Source of the DNA: Clostridium tyrobutyricum DSM 2637 = ATCC 25755 = JCM 11008
GTDB lineage: Bacteria; Bacillota; Clostridia; Clostridiales; Clostridiaceae
NCBI RefSeq assembly: GCF_000359585.1
Contig: NZ_APMH01000003.1
Location: forward strand, 62,001-126,000
Length of the DNA: 64,000 nt
Direction: 5' to 3'
Made by a program: the position numbers and the translations under genes. Shown here piece by piece: positions 43,740 to 53,873 of the stretch (position 1 is the first letter of the stretch; every line of letters begins with the position of its first letter). Under the pieces are notes generated by a model that saw only the letters and a program-made list of their open reading frames with translations, had not been told where the DNA came from and did not search any database.

Positions 43740-46700
43740 ATGTATTTAAAAGCTATTGAGATAAGAGGGTTTAAATCCTTTGCAGACAAAACCAAATTAA
43801 CACTTACAAATGGAGTTACTTCTATTGTTGGGCCTAATGGAAGTGGAAAAAGTAATATTTCAGATGCAGTCAGGTGGGTTCTAGGAGAACAAAGTGTTAA
43901 AAATCTAAGAGGGGGTAAAATGGAAGATGTAATTTTTTCCGGAACTCAATTTAGAAAACCAGTAGGGTTATGCCAGGTTTCATTGAACCTTGACAATTCA
44001 GATAAAGCTCTTCCATTGGATTATACTTCTATAACAGTTTTAAGAAGATTGTATAGGTCAGGAGAAAGTGAATATTATATAAATAGTACTAGATGCAGGC
44101 TTAAAGATATATATGAGCTATTCATGGACACTGGAATTGGCAGAGAAGGATATTCAATAATAGGTCAGGGTAAAATAGATGCTGTTCTTAGTGGAAAACC
44201 AGAAGATAGGCGGAGTCTTTTAGAAGAAGCAGCTGGAATTGTAAAATTCAAGTGGAGAAAAGGGGAGGCGGAAAAAAAGCTTAAGAATACAAATGAAAAT
44301 CTAATAAGAATAGATGATATAATGAGTGCCTATAAAGATAGGTTGGAACCTCTTAGTATAGAAAATGACAAGGCCAATAGATTTTTGAAACTTTCAGAAG
44401 GATTAAAGGAAAAAGAAATAAATTTACTGATTCATTCGATAGATGAGATTAGGGTAAAGGTAGAAAAATTAAGAGATATAGTTGCTGAAAAGAAAGAAAA
44501 TGTAGATAATTTAAATTTAAAATTTGTAAATTTAAAATGTAAAATAGATAAATTCAATAAAAACATAGATAATATTATTGTTGATAGAAGAAATTGCGAA
44601 AAAAATTATTATGATAGTAAATCCGAAGTACAGGCACTTCGTTCAAAAGTAGAATTATTAAAAGAAAAGATATCAAATATAGAAAATATTATGAAAAAAA
44701 ATGACTTGGAATACGATACTTTGAAGAAAAAAATGTATTCTACAATTGATGAAAAGACTTTAAAGAATAATGAACTTTCCAAGCTTTGCAACATTCAAGT
44801 TGAACTGAATAATGAAATAGAGGAACATCAATGTAATTTAGATAAATATGTACAGACAGTTTATAACAAAAATGAATTAATTAGAAACTTGAAAGATAGC
44901 CAGATAGAGTATTTAAGTACTATATCAAATTTAAAAAATAGTATTTCAACGTTTACAGAAGATATAAAAAAGACTATAGATAAGATAGAAAACTTAAAAG
45001 AAACGTATACTGGATATGAAAATTCACTGAGGATAAATTTTAGCACAAAAGATGTTATTGATTTACAAATAAGAGATATAGAGAAAAAAATTAAAAAATA
45101 TGAAGCTAAAATAGTTGAAAATAAGAAAAGTATAATAAATCAGAAAAATTATTTGAAAAAATTCCAGCAAGAGTTAAAACAAATAAATAGTATACATATG
45201 AGATATGAAGCAAATAGAAATATGCTTATAAATTTAGACAATCAATATGAAGGATATAATAGAGCTGTGAAAATGCTTATGAAACATATAAAATCTGGCA
45301 AAGCTCAAGTAGAGCAAAATAGTTGTTTTGTTTTAGGTGAAATAATAAAGGTTGATAAACAGTTTGAAGTAGCCATAGAGATAGCTCTAGGTGGGGCTAT
45401 TTCAAATATTATAACCAAAGATGAAAAAATGGCAAAACATCTTATAAAATATTTGAAATCAAATAATTTGGGTAGAGCTACGTTTCTGCCACTTACAATA
45501 ATAAAAGCTAGAAAGATATCTGAAAATAAATTGTTTAGCAAAATAGATGGTTATTTAGGTATTGCAAGTGATATAGTTGAATGTGATAGTTTTTTTAAAA
45601 ATGCATTAGAATATGTGTTAGGCAGGACTATAATTTCTAGGGATATAGATAGTGCATTAAATATAGCTAAAACAAGTAATTATACTGTAAGGATAGTCAC
45701 TCTTCAAGGTGAAATAGTAAATCCTGGAGGTGCTCTAACAGGAGGAAGCTTAAAATCAAAAGCCAGCAATATAATAGGAAGAAAAAGAGAAATCAAAAGT
45801 ATTGAAATCAAACTTGGTGAATCTGAAGGTAAAATAAAATCCATAAGTCAGCTTATAAGTAATTATGAAGAAAGTATAAGAAAATTCGATGAAGAAAATT
45901 TAAATCTTAGAGATGGTATATATTCTAAAAATATAGATATTACTGAGTTAAAAGGGAAAATAAATAATATAAATAATGAGAACTTGAAATTGGAAAAGAA
46001 TATAGATATATCTAAAAAGCAGATACAAAATCATGATATAGAAATTAAAGAGTATAAGAAAGAACTGGAAAGTAAAAAATTAACATTAAAGAATTTTAAT
46101 AACAAACAAAGTTTTAACAATGAAAGCATATTGACTTTGGAAGAAGATTTAAAGGGTAAAAATGAAACTATAGATAATACAAGAGAAAAACTTACAGCTT
46201 TAAAAATAAAAAAGGCTAAAGTTGATGAAGGTATATTAAATATAAATAATACACTTAAAAACCATGAAGAAAATATAAATGAATTTAAAAACAAAATTTT
46301 GAATTTAAAAAATGAAGCAAATGATTTTAATAGTAATATCAAAAAATACTATGAAGAAATTAAAAAAAACAAGTTGGATATAGAGGAAAAAAATAATTGC
46401 ATATTAAAATTTGAAAATATAATAAAAAAATTAAAAATAGATGAAATAAAAATTAAAGACAAGGTTAAAATTCTAAATGGTGATTCTCAAAATTTAGCTT
46501 TGGAAATAAACAAGAAGGAACAAGAATTGCATAAGTCTCAATTAAATTTAACTAAATTTATAGCTAATGAAGAAAATATGTATTCAAAGTTGAATTCAGA
46601 TATGAAAATTACATATGAAGAAGCTCTTAAATATAAATTCAAAATTGAAAATGTAGAAGAATTTAAAACAAAAATTCAGAATTTAAAAAAGCAAATATCT

Positions 46701-47306
46701 GATATAGGAGTTGTTAATCTAGGGGCTATTGAGGAATATAAGGAATTAAAACAAAAAGTGGATTTTATGGAATCTCAAAAGCAGGATTTAATAAATGCAA
46801 ATAATGAGTTGAACAATGTAATTTATGAGATGACAGATAAAATAAAAGTTGTATTTAATGCAAACTTTAATAAACTTCGAAAAAATTTTAATGAAACTTT
46901 TAAAGAACTGTTTAAGGGTGGAAGTGCAGACATTATAATTACAAATGGTGATGAGCTTACAGGAGATATAGATATAACTGTACAGCCCCCTGGCAAGAAA
47001 CTTCAAAATATAAATCTCATGTCTGGTGGAGAAAAAGGACTTTCCGCCATAGCACTTTTATTTGCAATTCTTAAAATGAAACCAACTCCATTTTGTATAC
47101 TGGATGAAATTGAGGCGGCTCTTGATGATGCAAATGTAGCCAGATATGCTGAATTTCTAAAAAAGTTTTCTAAAAGCACCCAATTTATTGTAATAACCCA
47201 TAGAAAAGGAACTATGGAAGTAAGTGATGTTCTATATGGAGTTACCATGGAAGAGAAAGGTATATCAAAAATTGTTTCTGTAGATTTAAATGAAAATATA
47301 TCTTAA
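43740..47306 (+). CDS. smc: Chromosome segregation ATPase SMC
   Basis: 1188-aa condensin subunit that compacts and resolves the chromosome with ScpA and ScpB. Walker A GPNGSGKSN lies at residues 32-40. Long coiled coils flank a hinge (about 515-680, with GALTGGSLK after it), and the C-terminal head has the signature LMSGGEKGLSAIA and Walker B FCILDEIEAALDD. ATG 43740 gives the usual MYLKAIEIRGFKSFAD start, with GGTGGAG upstream; an in-frame GTG at 43728 abuts the previous stop. The coil regions are very Lys/Asn/Ile-rich, as expected from low GC. Confidence 0.97.
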   Translation: MYLKAIEIRGFKSFADKTKLTLTNGVTSIVGPNGSGKSNISDAVRWVLGEQSVKNLRGGKMEDVIFSGTQFRKPVGLCQVSLNLDNSDKALPLDYTSITVLRRLYRSGESEYYINSTRCRLKDIYELFMDTGIGREGYSIIGQGKIDAVLSGKPEDRRSLLEEAAGIVKFKWRKGEAEKKLKNTNENLIRIDDIMSAYKDRLEPLSIENDKANRFLKLSEGLKEKEINLLIHSIDEIRVKVEKLRDIVAEKKENVDNLNLKFVNLKCKIDKFNKNIDNIIVDRRNCEKNYYDSKSEVQALRSKVELLKEKISNIENIMKKNDLEYDTLKKKMYSTIDEKTLKNNELSKLCNIQVELNNEIEEHQCNLDKYVQTVYNKNELIRNLKDSQIEYLSTISNLKNSISTFTEDIKKTIDKIENLKETYTGYENSLRINFSTKDVIDLQIRDIEKKIKKYEAKIVENKKSIINQKNYLKKFQQELKQINSIHMRYEANRNMLINLDNQYEGYNRAVKMLMKHIKSGKAQVEQNSCFVLGEIIKVDKQFEVAIEIALGGAISNIITKDEKMAKHLIKYLKSNNLGRATFLPLTIIKARKISENKLFSKIDGYLGIASDIVECDSFFKNALEYVLGRTIISRDIDSALNIAKTSNYTVRIVTLQGEIVNPGGALTGGSLKSKASNIIGRKREIKSIEIKLGESEGKIKSISQLISNYEESIRKFDEENLNLRDGIYSKNIDITELKGKINNINNENLKLEKNIDISKKQIQNHDIEIKEYKKELESKKLTLKNFNNKQSFNNESILTLEEDLKGKNETIDNTREKLTALKIKKAKVDEGILNINNTLKNHEENINEFKNKILNLKNEANDFNSNIKKYYEEIKKNKLDIEEKNNCILKFENIIKKLKIDEIKIKDKVKILNGDSQNLALEINKKEQELHKSQLNLTKFIANEENMYSKLNSDMKITYEEALKYKFKIENVEEFKTKIQNLKKQISDIGVVNLGAIEEYKELKQKVDFMESQKQDLINANNELNNVIYEMTDKIKVVFNANFNKLRKNFNETFKELFKGGSADIIITNGDELTGDIDITVQPPGKKLQNINLMSGGEKGLSAIALLFAILKMKPTPFCILDEIEAALDDANVARYAEFLKKFSKSTQFIVITHRKGTMEVSDVLYGVTMEEKGISKIVSVDLNENIS

Positions 47307-47329
47307 GATAAAAATGAGGAGGCAGTCAT

Positions 47330-48241
47330 ATGATTCAGAAATTCTTTGACAAATTAAAAAATGGACTTACTAAAACTAAAAATAATTTAACAGGCAGGAT
47401 AATGGAGGTTTTGAGTAGTTATGTTTCTATAGATGAAGATCTGTATGATGAACTTGAGGAAATACTTATAACTGCTGATATAGGAGTTGATACTACACTA
47501 TACATAATAGAAATGCTTAAACAGAAGATAAAAGAAAACAAGATAAAAGATCCAAACCTTATAAATGATTGTTTAAAGGAAGTGATTATAGATATATTGG
47601 GAAGTGAAAATGCTGTATTGGAACCTGAGAGTACACCTGAGGTTGTACTGGTAGTTGGAGTTAATGGAGTTGGGAAAACAACATCTATAGGTAAAATAAG
47701 TTCAAAGTTAAAAGATAAAGGATATAAAGTTTTAATGGCTGCTGCAGATACTTTTAGAGCAGCTGCTATAGATCAGCTGGAAATTTGGAGTAATAGGGCA
47801 GGAGTGGATATAGTAAAACATCAAGAAGGCTCTGATCCAGCAGCAGTTATATTTGATGCAGTTCAGGCTTCCAAATCACGAAATGTTGATGTACTTATAT
47901 GTGATACTGCAGGTAGATTGCATAACAAAAAAAACTTGATGGATGAGCTTGGAAAAATAAACAGAGTAATTGACAGGGAATATCCAGAGGCAAATAGGGA
48001 AACTTTGCTAGTATTAGATGCTACTACTGGACAGAATGCAGTTCAGCAGGCAAAGCAGTTTATGGAAGTTTGTAAAGTAAGCGGTATAGTATTGACTAAA
48101 TTAGACGGAACTGCCAAAGGAGGAATTGTAATATCCATAAAACATTCACTTGGTATACCGGTTAAGCTAATAGGAGTAGGAGAAGGTATAGATGATCTTC
48201 AGGAATTTAATGCTAACGATTTTGTAGAAGCACTATTTTAA
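47330..48241 (+). CDS. ftsY: Signal recognition particle receptor FtsY
   Basis: 303-aa GTPase that receives SRP-ribosome complexes at the membrane. The NG domain is complete: GVNGVGKTTS (P loop, about residue 109), DTFRAAAIDQL, DTAGRLHNKKNLM, TKLDGTAKGG and GVGEGIDDLQ. The acidic A domain of the E. coli protein is missing, as in other Firmicutes. GAGGAGG precedes the ATG, and it follows smc by 23 nt. Its partner Ffh lies 0.5 kb downstream. Confidence 0.97.
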   Translation: MIQKFFDKLKNGLTKTKNNLTGRIMEVLSSYVSIDEDLYDELEEILITADIGVDTTLYIIEMLKQKIKENKIKDPNLINDCLKEVIIDILGSENAVLEPESTPEVVLVVGVNGVGKTTSIGKISSKLKDKGYKVLMAAADTFRAAAIDQLEIWSNRAGVDIVKHQEGSDPAAVIFDAVQASKSRNVDVLICDTAGRLHNKKNLMDELGKINRVIDREYPEANRETLLVLDATTGQNAVQQAKQFMEVCKVSGIVLTKLDGTAKGGIVISIKHSLGIPVKLIGVGEGIDDLQEFNANDFVEALF

Positions 48242-48281
48242 ATTAAATTCATATATTCTGCAGCCTGTTAAGTAAAAACAC

Positions 48282-48310
48282 TTGACACCTTATTTAAATT
48301 TTGATATTAT
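48282..48310 (+). promoter_or_regulatory. Sigma-A promoter for ylxM-ffh
   Basis: Consensus TTGACA (48282-48287), 17-bp spacer, TATTAT (48305-48310), about 70 bases upstream of ylxM. Confidence 0.8.
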
Positions 48311-48378
48311 ATCTCTGGTAGATAACTATATAAGTTTTAATTATTATAAAAATAAATTTTAAGGAAGTGGCAGAGACA

Positions 48379-48735
48379 GTGGATCGTACTGTAGGTGTCA
48401 TGAGAGAACGAATACGAATGTCCATACTGATGGATGCATATGGAAATTTGTTGACGGACAAACAGAAAAATATAATGGATTTATATTATAACTGTGATTT
48501 GTCTTTAGGTGAGATAGCTGAACATACAGATACAACAAGACAGGCGGTATATGATATTATAAGAAGATGTCATAAGATACTGTTCCAATATGAAGAGAAA
48601 TTGAGTTTAGCTAAACAAAAAATGAAATTGGAAGAAGTTAAAAAAAATATTTTACGAGATTTGGATTTGTTGGAAAACTCAAGTAATGAGGAACTTGTAA
48701 ATAATATGAAGAGATATATAGTAGATAATATTTAA
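48379..48735 (+). CDS. ylxM: YlxM/UPF0122 DNA-binding-like protein, SRP-associated
   Basis: 118-aa helix-turn-helix protein of the UPF0122/YlxM family (LLTDKQKNIMDLYYNCDLSLGEIAEHT, then TRQAVYDIIRRC), resembling sigma-70 region 4. In streptococci it binds SRP components and modulates their GTPase activity. The start is uncertain: GTG 48379 has AAGGA at 12-base spacing; GTG 48367 is too near the ribosome site, and ATG 48400 has none. It lies 15 nt before ffh and shares its promoter. Confidence 0.85.
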   Translation: MDRTVGVMRERIRMSILMDAYGNLLTDKQKNIMDLYYNCDLSLGEIAEHTDTTRQAVYDIIRRCHKILFQYEEKLSLAKQKMKLEEVKKNILRDLDLLENSSNEELVNNMKRYIVDNI

Positions 48736-48750
48736 TATAGGAGGTTTAAC

Positions 48751-50106
48751 ATGGCTTTTGAAGGATTGGCATCTAAGCTTCAGGAAACTTTAAAAAAGCT
48801 TAGAGGAAAAGGTAAGCTTTCGGAAAAAGATATAAAAGATGCAATGAGAGAAGTAAAATTGGCACTTTTGGAAGCAGATGTTAACTATAAAGTTGTACGT
48901 GATTTTATAAAAAGTGTAAGTGAAAAATGTTTTGGAGAAGCAGTACTTAAGAGTTTAACTCCAGCACAGCAAGTCATAAAGATAGTAAATGAAGAGCTAA
49001 CTGCTTTAATGGGAAAAAGTGAAAGTTCTATTGAGTATTCAAAAAATGGATTAACCATAATAATGCTTGTAGGACTTCAAGGTGCAGGAAAGACAACAAT
49101 GTGTGGAAAATTGGCACTTGAACTTAGAAAAAAGAATAAAAAACCACTTTTAGTAGCATGTGATATATATAGACCGGCTGCTATAAAACAGTTACAGGTA
49201 GTAGGAAAGCAGATAGATATTCCCGTATTTTCCATGGGAGATAGAGTTACAGCAGCGGATATATCAAAAGGAGCTGTTGAATATGCAAAAAATAATAACT
49301 TAAATGTGGTAATAATAGATACTGCAGGCAGACTTCAAATAGATGAAAAACTTATGAATGAACTTAAAGATGTAAAACAAGTAGTAAACCCAAATGAGAT
49401 TATGTTAGTTGTTGATTCAATGACAGGTCAGGATGCTGTTAATGTAGCAAAGAGTTTCAATGAACAAATCGACATTACAGGGGTCATACTGACAAAACTC
49501 GATGGAGATACTAGAGGAGGGGCAGCTCTTTCTATAAGGGCCATGACAGGAAAACCTATAAAATTTATAGGCCTGGGAGAAAAAATGAATGATTTTCAGG
49601 TATTTCATCCAGACAGAATGGCCTCTAGAATATTGGGTATGGGTGATGTACTGTCACTTATAGAAAAAGCCCAGCAATCCATAGATCAGGATGAAGCAAA
49701 ACAACTCGGAGAGAGAATGTTAAACAAGGAATTTAACTTCCAAGATTTTTTGGATGTTATGCAGCAGGCTAAAAAGCTTGGGCCTATTAGTAAACTTGTA
49801 GAGATGATTCCAGGAGTTGATTCAAAAATTTTAAAAGGTGTAGATCTTTCTCAAGGAGAAAAGGATTTGAAAATAAAGGAAGCTATTATAAAATCCATGA
49901 CTCAAAAAGAGAGATTGAGTCCTGTAATTATAAGCAGTTCTTCTTCAAGAAAAAAAAGAATAGCTTCTGGTTCAGGAACTACAATACAACAGGTTAATAG
50001 ACTTCTTAAAGACTTTGACAAGACTAAAAAAATGATGAAGCAATTTAATGGTATTAAGAATGGAAAAGGTTTTGGCAAAAATTTATTTGGGAAAATGCCA
50101 TTTTAA
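48751..50106 (+). CDS. ffh: Signal recognition particle protein Ffh
   Basis: 451-aa GTPase of the signal recognition particle. The N and G domains show GLQGAGKTTMCGKLA (about residue 107), DIYRPAAIKQL, DTAGRLQID, TKLDGDTRGGA and GLGEKMNDF. The methionine-rich M domain, which holds signal peptides and 4.5S RNA, follows (LIEKAQQSID...IPGV, SGSGTTIQQVNRLLK). GGAGG precedes the ATG. rpsP follows after 41 nt, as in Bacillus. The 4.5S RNA gene is not in the window. Confidence 0.97.
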   Translation: MAFEGLASKLQETLKKLRGKGKLSEKDIKDAMREVKLALLEADVNYKVVRDFIKSVSEKCFGEAVLKSLTPAQQVIKIVNEELTALMGKSESSIEYSKNGLTIIMLVGLQGAGKTTMCGKLALELRKKNKKPLLVACDIYRPAAIKQLQVVGKQIDIPVFSMGDRVTAADISKGAVEYAKNNNLNVVIIDTAGRLQIDEKLMNELKDVKQVVNPNEIMLVVDSMTGQDAVNVAKSFNEQIDITGVILTKLDGDTRGGAALSIRAMTGKPIKFIGLGEKMNDFQVFHPDRMASRILGMGDVLSLIEKAQQSIDQDEAKQLGERMLNKEFNFQDFLDVMQQAKKLGPISKLVEMIPGVDSKILKGVDLSQGEKDLKIKEAIIKSMTQKERLSPVIISSSSSRKKRIASGSGTTIQQVNRLLKDFDKTKKMMKQFNGIKNGKGFGKNLFGKMPF

Positions 50107-50147
50107 TATATGCTAATTTCCTATTATATTTAAGGAGGTGATATTAG

Positions 50148-50405
50148 GTGTCAGTAAAAATAAGATTGAGAAGAATGGGTGCAAAAAAGTCTCCATTTTA
50201 TAGAATAGTTGTTGCAGATTCGAGATCTCCAAGAAATGGAAGATTTATAGAAGAATTAGGATATTATAATCCTTTAACAGAACCAACTACTATTAAATTT
50301 GATGAAGAAAAAGCTGTACAATGGATAAAAAATGGTGCTCAGCCAACTGATGTTGTAAAGAGACTTTTTACAACAGCTGGATTAGATGAAAAATTGAGCA
50401 AGTAG
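50148..50405 (+). CDS. rpsP: 30S ribosomal protein S16
   Basis: 85-aa ribosomal protein ([32 protein letters not shown]). The start is GTG with AAGGAGGTG 8 bases upstream. It opens the rpsP-khpA segment of the ffh operon. Confidence 0.97.
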   Translation: MSVKIRLRRMGAKKSPFYRIVVADSRSPRNGRFIEELGYYNPLTEPTTIKFDEEKAVQWIKNGAQPTDVVKRLFTTAGLDEKLSK

Positions 50406-50423
50406 TAACTGGGAGTGAATTGA

Positions 50424-50651
50424 ATGAAAGAATTAGTTGAAATTATAGCTAAATCATTAGTAGATAACCCAGATATGGTTCAGGTAAATGAAATTAAAGG
50501 TGAACAGTCCATAATTCTTGAATTGAAAGTTGCTCAAGAAGATATGGGAAAAGTAATAGGCAAACAGGGGCGAATAGCCAAGGCTATAAGAACTGTAGTG
50601 AAAGCAGCAGCTATAAAACAAAATAAGAGAGTTGTTGTAGAGATAATATAA
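50424..50651 (+). CDS. khpA: KH-domain RNA-binding protein KhpA
   Basis: 75-aa single-KH-domain protein with the RNA-binding loop [15 protein letters not shown] (residues 42-56). With KhpB it binds many small RNAs and affects cell elongation in streptococci. GGGAGTG precedes the ATG. It lies between rpsP and rimM as in most Firmicutes and is followed by a strong hairpin. Confidence 0.93.
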   Translation: MKELVEIIAKSLVDNPDMVQVNEIKGEQSIILELKVAQEDMGKVIGKQGRIAKAIRTVVKAAAIKQNKRVVVEII

Positions 50652-50654
50652 GAG

Positions 50655-50693
50655 ATAATATAAGAGTTAGGTCTATCCTAACTCTTATATTAT
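50655..50693 (+). terminator. Strong hairpin after khpA
   Basis: Perfect 17-bp stem (50655-50671 with 50677-50693), 5-nt loop. There is no T run after it, so it may stop or slow transcription before rimM or protect the mRNA end. Confidence 0.65.
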
Positions 50694-50732
50694 ATAAAAA
50701 AATACTAGGTGAAAGGAGAGAAGATTGATTTT

Positions 50733-51227
50733 ATGGATCAATTTATTACTATAGGTAAAATAGTAAATACTCATGGGATAAAAGGTGAATTGAAAATATA
50801 TCCACTTACTGATAATTTAGAAAGATTCAAACAATTACACAAAGTATATATTGAAGAAAAAGAAACAAATGTATTGAATTGTAAACTTCAGTCCAAGAGG
50901 GTAATATTAAAAATAGAAGGAATAGATACTATAGAAGATGCAGAAACTTACAAGGAAAAGTATATTCAAGTAGAAAGAGAACATGCAGTAGAATTGACAA
51001 AAGACAGCTATTTCATATCTGATATAATAGGATGCGATGTATTTGATGATGAAGATAATTACTATGGAAAAGTAAGTGAGGTAATCCATACTCCCAATAA
51101 TGATGTGTATTGGATAAAAGAAAAAAAGGAGATTTTGATTCCTGCACTTGAAAATATAGTATTAAATATAGATATAGAAAAATCAAAGATTATTATAAAG
51201 CCGGTGAGTGCATGGATGGCAGAATAG
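50733..51227 (+). CDS. rimM: 16S rRNA processing protein RimM
   Basis: 164-aa protein that helps assemble the 30S head around S19. The N-terminal barrel ([19 protein letters not shown]) and C-terminal PRC barrel ([28 protein letters not shown]) are clear. The ATG at 50733 gives the family start, but its ribosome site AAAGGAG is 14 bases away, longer than usual. An upstream GTG (50709) lies before that site. It overlaps trmD by 16 bases. Confidence 0.93.
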   Translation: MDQFITIGKIVNTHGIKGELKIYPLTDNLERFKQLHKVYIEEKETNVLNCKLQSKRVILKIEGIDTIEDAETYKEKYIQVEREHAVELTKDSYFISDIIGCDVFDDEDNYYGKVSEVIHTPNNDVYWIKEKKEILIPALENIVLNIDIEKSKIIIKPVSAWMAE

Positions 51228-51943
51228 ATATTCTAACTCTTTTTCCTGAAATGTTTGACGTTTTTAATTATAGTATAATTGGTAGAGCAAGAGAAAAGGG
51301 AATTTTAAATATAAATACAGTCAATATAAGGGAATATACTAAAGATAAACATAAAAAGGTAGATGACTATCCATATGGTGGTGGAGCTGGAATGGTAATG
51401 TCAGTTCAGCCAATAGTAGATTGTATAAGGGCAGTTAAAAAGTTAAACAAAGGTAGAATTATATTTTTAGGACCAAAGGGTAAGACTTTCAATCAAAAAA
51501 TGGCTAAAGAGCTATCAAAAGAAAGAGAATTAGTATTCTTATGCGGGCATTATGAAGGTATAGATGAAAGAGCATATAAGTACATAGATATGGAAGTCTC
51601 TTTAGGAGACTTTGTACTTACAGGAGGAGAATCTGCCTGTATCCCAATTGTAGACAGTATATGCAGAATGATACCTGGCGTACTTAAATCGGAACAGAGC
51701 TATGAGGATGAATCTTTTTATAATGGACTTTTGGAGTATCCACAATACACAAGGCCTGAATATTTTGAAAGTGAAAGAGTTCCAGAAGTTTTATTGTCAG
51801 GACACCATGAAAATATAAGAAAGTGGAGAAGACTTCAATCTATTTTAATAACCATGGAAAAAAGACCGGATATTTTAAAGAAAACCAAACTTTCTAAAGA
51901 GGATATGAAATTATTAAACAATTATATTGAAAATAATATTTAA
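51212..51943 (+). CDS. trmD: tRNA m1G37 methyltransferase TrmD
   Basis: 243-aa SPOUT enzyme methylating G37 next to the anticodon, which prevents frameshifts. The knotted active site is shown by [23 protein letters not shown] and [14 protein letters not shown]. It starts inside the end of rimM and is coupled to it. The leader of rplS follows, as in rimM-trmD-rplS of other bacteria. Confidence 0.97.
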   Translation: MDGRIDILTLFPEMFDVFNYSIIGRAREKGILNINTVNIREYTKDKHKKVDDYPYGGGAGMVMSVQPIVDCIRAVKKLNKGRIIFLGPKGKTFNQKMAKELSKERELVFLCGHYEGIDERAYKYIDMEVSLGDFVLTGGESACIPIVDSICRMIPGVLKSEQSYEDESFYNGLLEYPQYTRPEYFESERVPEVLLSGHHENIRKWRRLQSILITMEKRPDILKKTKLSKEDMKLLNNYIENNI

Positions 51944-51954
51944 ATATGATACAA

Positions 51955-52020
51955 TGTAGCTTGTGCTACACGGATCTTCCTCTGTCTGCATATGATATGC
52001 TGGGCAAGAAGGTTTATTAA
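51955..52020 (+). ncRNA. Ribosomal protein L19 leader
   Basis: A structured leader sits between trmD and rplS. It holds a 6-bp hairpin (51955-51960 with 51965-51970, loop TTGT) and a second domain in which CTTC (51977-51980) faces GAAG, then TGTC faces GGCA, then GCATA/TATGC form the tip. L19 leaders with self-regulating function are known at this place in low-GC Gram-positives; that this one belongs to the class is inferred from position and folding. Confidence 0.6.
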
Positions 52021-52041
52021 TATAAGGAGGTAATGCACACA

Positions 52042-52389
52042 ATGTTAGATGTAATAAAAGCTATAGAAGCAGAACAGATAAGAGAGGATATACAGAACTT
52101 TAATGTTGGAGATACAGTAAAAGTTCACGTAAAGATAAGTGAAGGAAATAGAGAAAGAATACAGGTATTTGAAGGTATAGTATTAAAAAGGCAGAATGGT
52201 GGCTTGAGGGAAACATTTACAGTAAGAAGAGTTGCTTATGGTGTTGGAGTTGAGAGAACTTTTCCGGTTAATGCTCCTATAATAGATAAAATAGAAGTAA
52301 TTAGAAAAGGTAAAGTAAGAAGAGCTAAACTATACTATTTAAGAGATAGAGTTGGTAAGGCTGCTAAGGTAAAAGAGATATTAAAGTAA
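52042..52389 (+). CDS. rplS: 50S ribosomal protein L19
   Basis: 115-aa ribosomal protein at the 30S-50S interface ([37 protein letters not shown]). ATG 52042 is used because it is 11 bases after AAGGAGG; ATG 52033 is only two bases from it. The leader and a terminator frame it as a separately controlled unit. Confidence 0.96.
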   Translation: MLDVIKAIEAEQIREDIQNFNVGDTVKVHVKISEGNRERIQVFEGIVLKRQNGGLRETFTVRRVAYGVGVERTFPVNAPIIDKIEVIRKGKVRRAKLYYLRDRVGKAAKVKEILK

Positions 52390-52393
52390 AATG

Positions 52394-52414
52394 GGGCTAT
52401 AAAAGCCCTTTTTT
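52394..52414 (+). terminator. Rho-independent terminator after rplS
   Basis: 5-bp GGGCT/AGCCC stem (52394-52398 with 52404-52408) with a preceding G, 5-nt loop, and six T. Confidence 0.85.
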
Positions 52415-52435
52415 ATGTTGAGGGGGTAGTGAAAG

Positions 52436-52957
52436 TTGTTTAAAGAACTACTAGATATAGGTAAATCAATATTAATTGCTATAATAGCAGCTTTTTTAAT
52501 TATAACCTTTGTGTTTGAAACTGTAAGTGTTGACGGTCATTCTATGGATCCTACATTAAATAACAAGGATAGACTTATAGTAGAAAAAGTTAGTTATTAT
52601 TTTAGAGCACCAAAGCCAGGCGATATTGTTGTAATTAAATATCCTGCAAATCCAAGTGAAAAATTTATTAAAAGAGTAATAGCAGTAGGTGGGGATAAAG
52701 TAAGGATCGATAATGGCAAACTTTATATAAATGATAAACTTCAAAATGAGTCATATATACTAGAACCTATGATTGGAAATTATAATGAAGTTACAGTACC
52801 TGAAAATACTATATTTGTCATGGGAGATAATAGAAATAACAGTCGTGACAGCAGATTCACAGATGTAGGTTTTGTAAGCTATAAATTAGTAGTTGGTAGA
52901 GCAGTATTTAGGTTATTTCCATTTACAAGAATGGGTACCTTAAAAACTCCCAAATAA
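52436..52957 (+). CDS. lepB: Type I signal peptidase
   Basis: 173-aa membrane serine protease cutting signal peptides. One N-terminal membrane helix (about 11-29) is followed by the catalytic serine S36 in DGHSMDPT, the catalytic lysine K78 in FIKRVIAVGGD and box E GDNRNNSRDSRF. The start is TTG, with AGGGGG about 9 bases upstream. It belongs to the short sip type of Firmicutes. rbgA follows after 42 nt. Confidence 0.95.
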   Translation: MFKELLDIGKSILIAIIAAFLIITFVFETVSVDGHSMDPTLNNKDRLIVEKVSYYFRAPKPGDIVVIKYPANPSEKFIKRVIAVGGDKVRIDNGKLYINDKLQNESYILEPMIGNYNEVTVPENTIFVMGDNRNNSRDSRFTDVGFVSYKLVVGRAVFRLFPFTRMGTLKTPK

Positions 52958-52999
52958 GATATTAACATATGAAAATTATCTAATACAGGAGGTTTATAT

Positions 53000-53845
53000 A
53001 TGAATATAAATTGGTTTCCAGGACATATGGTAAAAACTAGAAGAGAAATAAGAGAGAGTTTAAAGCTTATAGATGCTGTAATTGAGATAAGAGATGCTAG
53101 AATAGTAAGATCTAGTAAAAATCCTGAAATCGACGATATATGTGGGAATAAGCCTAGAATAATTTTACTTAACAAAAGTGATTTAAGTGAAGATAAAGTA
53201 ACGAATAAGTGGATAAAAGTTTTATCTTCAAATAATGTAGGGGTTTTATCAGTAAATTGCATTACTGGTTATGGATTGAATAATATAAAATCATTATTGG
53301 ATAATATATTACAAGATAAACATGAAAAATTAAAAAATAGAGGAATAAATAAGATAGTAGATAGAGTAATGGTAGTTGGAATACCTAATGTAGGCAAATC
53401 ATCTTTTATAAACAAGATTGCTAGGAACAAGATTGCCAGAACGGGAAATAAGCCTGGAGTTACCAAATCAAAACAATGGATTAAGACTAAAATTGGAATG
53501 GAACTTATGGATACTCCTGGAATACTATGGCCTAAATTAGAAAGCAGTGAAACACAGCTAAATTTAGCATTTACAGGTGCCATAAAAGATGAAATTATGG
53601 ATACTGAAGAATTAGCAGTACATCTTATAGAAGTACTTTCTTCAAATTATCCAGACAAACTTATTGAGAGATATAAATTAGATTCTTTAAGTGATAATGC
53701 TATTGATATTATTGACAATATAGCTAAAAAACGTGGAGCTATAATAAAAGGCGGCAATATAGACTATAATAGAGTTTCCAATATGATATTGGATGAGTTC
53801 AGATCTGGAAAAATTGGTACTATTTCATTGGAATTTCCTAAATAG
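53000..53845 (+). CDS. rbgA: Ribosome biogenesis GTPase RbgA (YlqF)
   Basis: 281-aa circularly permuted GTPase needed for late 50S assembly. The order NKSD (about residue 56), then P loop GIPNVGKSS (about 125), then DTPGIL shows the permutation. The N-terminus (NINWFPGHMVKTRREI) is the family start. AGGAGG precedes the ATG. Synteny with rplS, lepB and rnhB is the same as in Bacillus. Confidence 0.96.
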   Translation: MNINWFPGHMVKTRREIRESLKLIDAVIEIRDARIVRSSKNPEIDDICGNKPRIILLNKSDLSEDKVTNKWIKVLSSNNVGVLSVNCITGYGLNNIKSLLDNILQDKHEKLKNRGINKIVDRVMVVGIPNVGKSSFINKIARNKIARTGNKPGVTKSKQWIKTKIGMELMDTPGILWPKLESSETQLNLAFTGAIKDEIMDTEELAVHLIEVLSSNYPDKLIERYKLDSLSDNAIDIIDNIAKKRGAIIKGGNIDYNRVSNMILDEFRSGKIGTISLEFPK

Positions 53846-53873
53846 CTTATAAATTTACAGGAGATGTTTTAAT

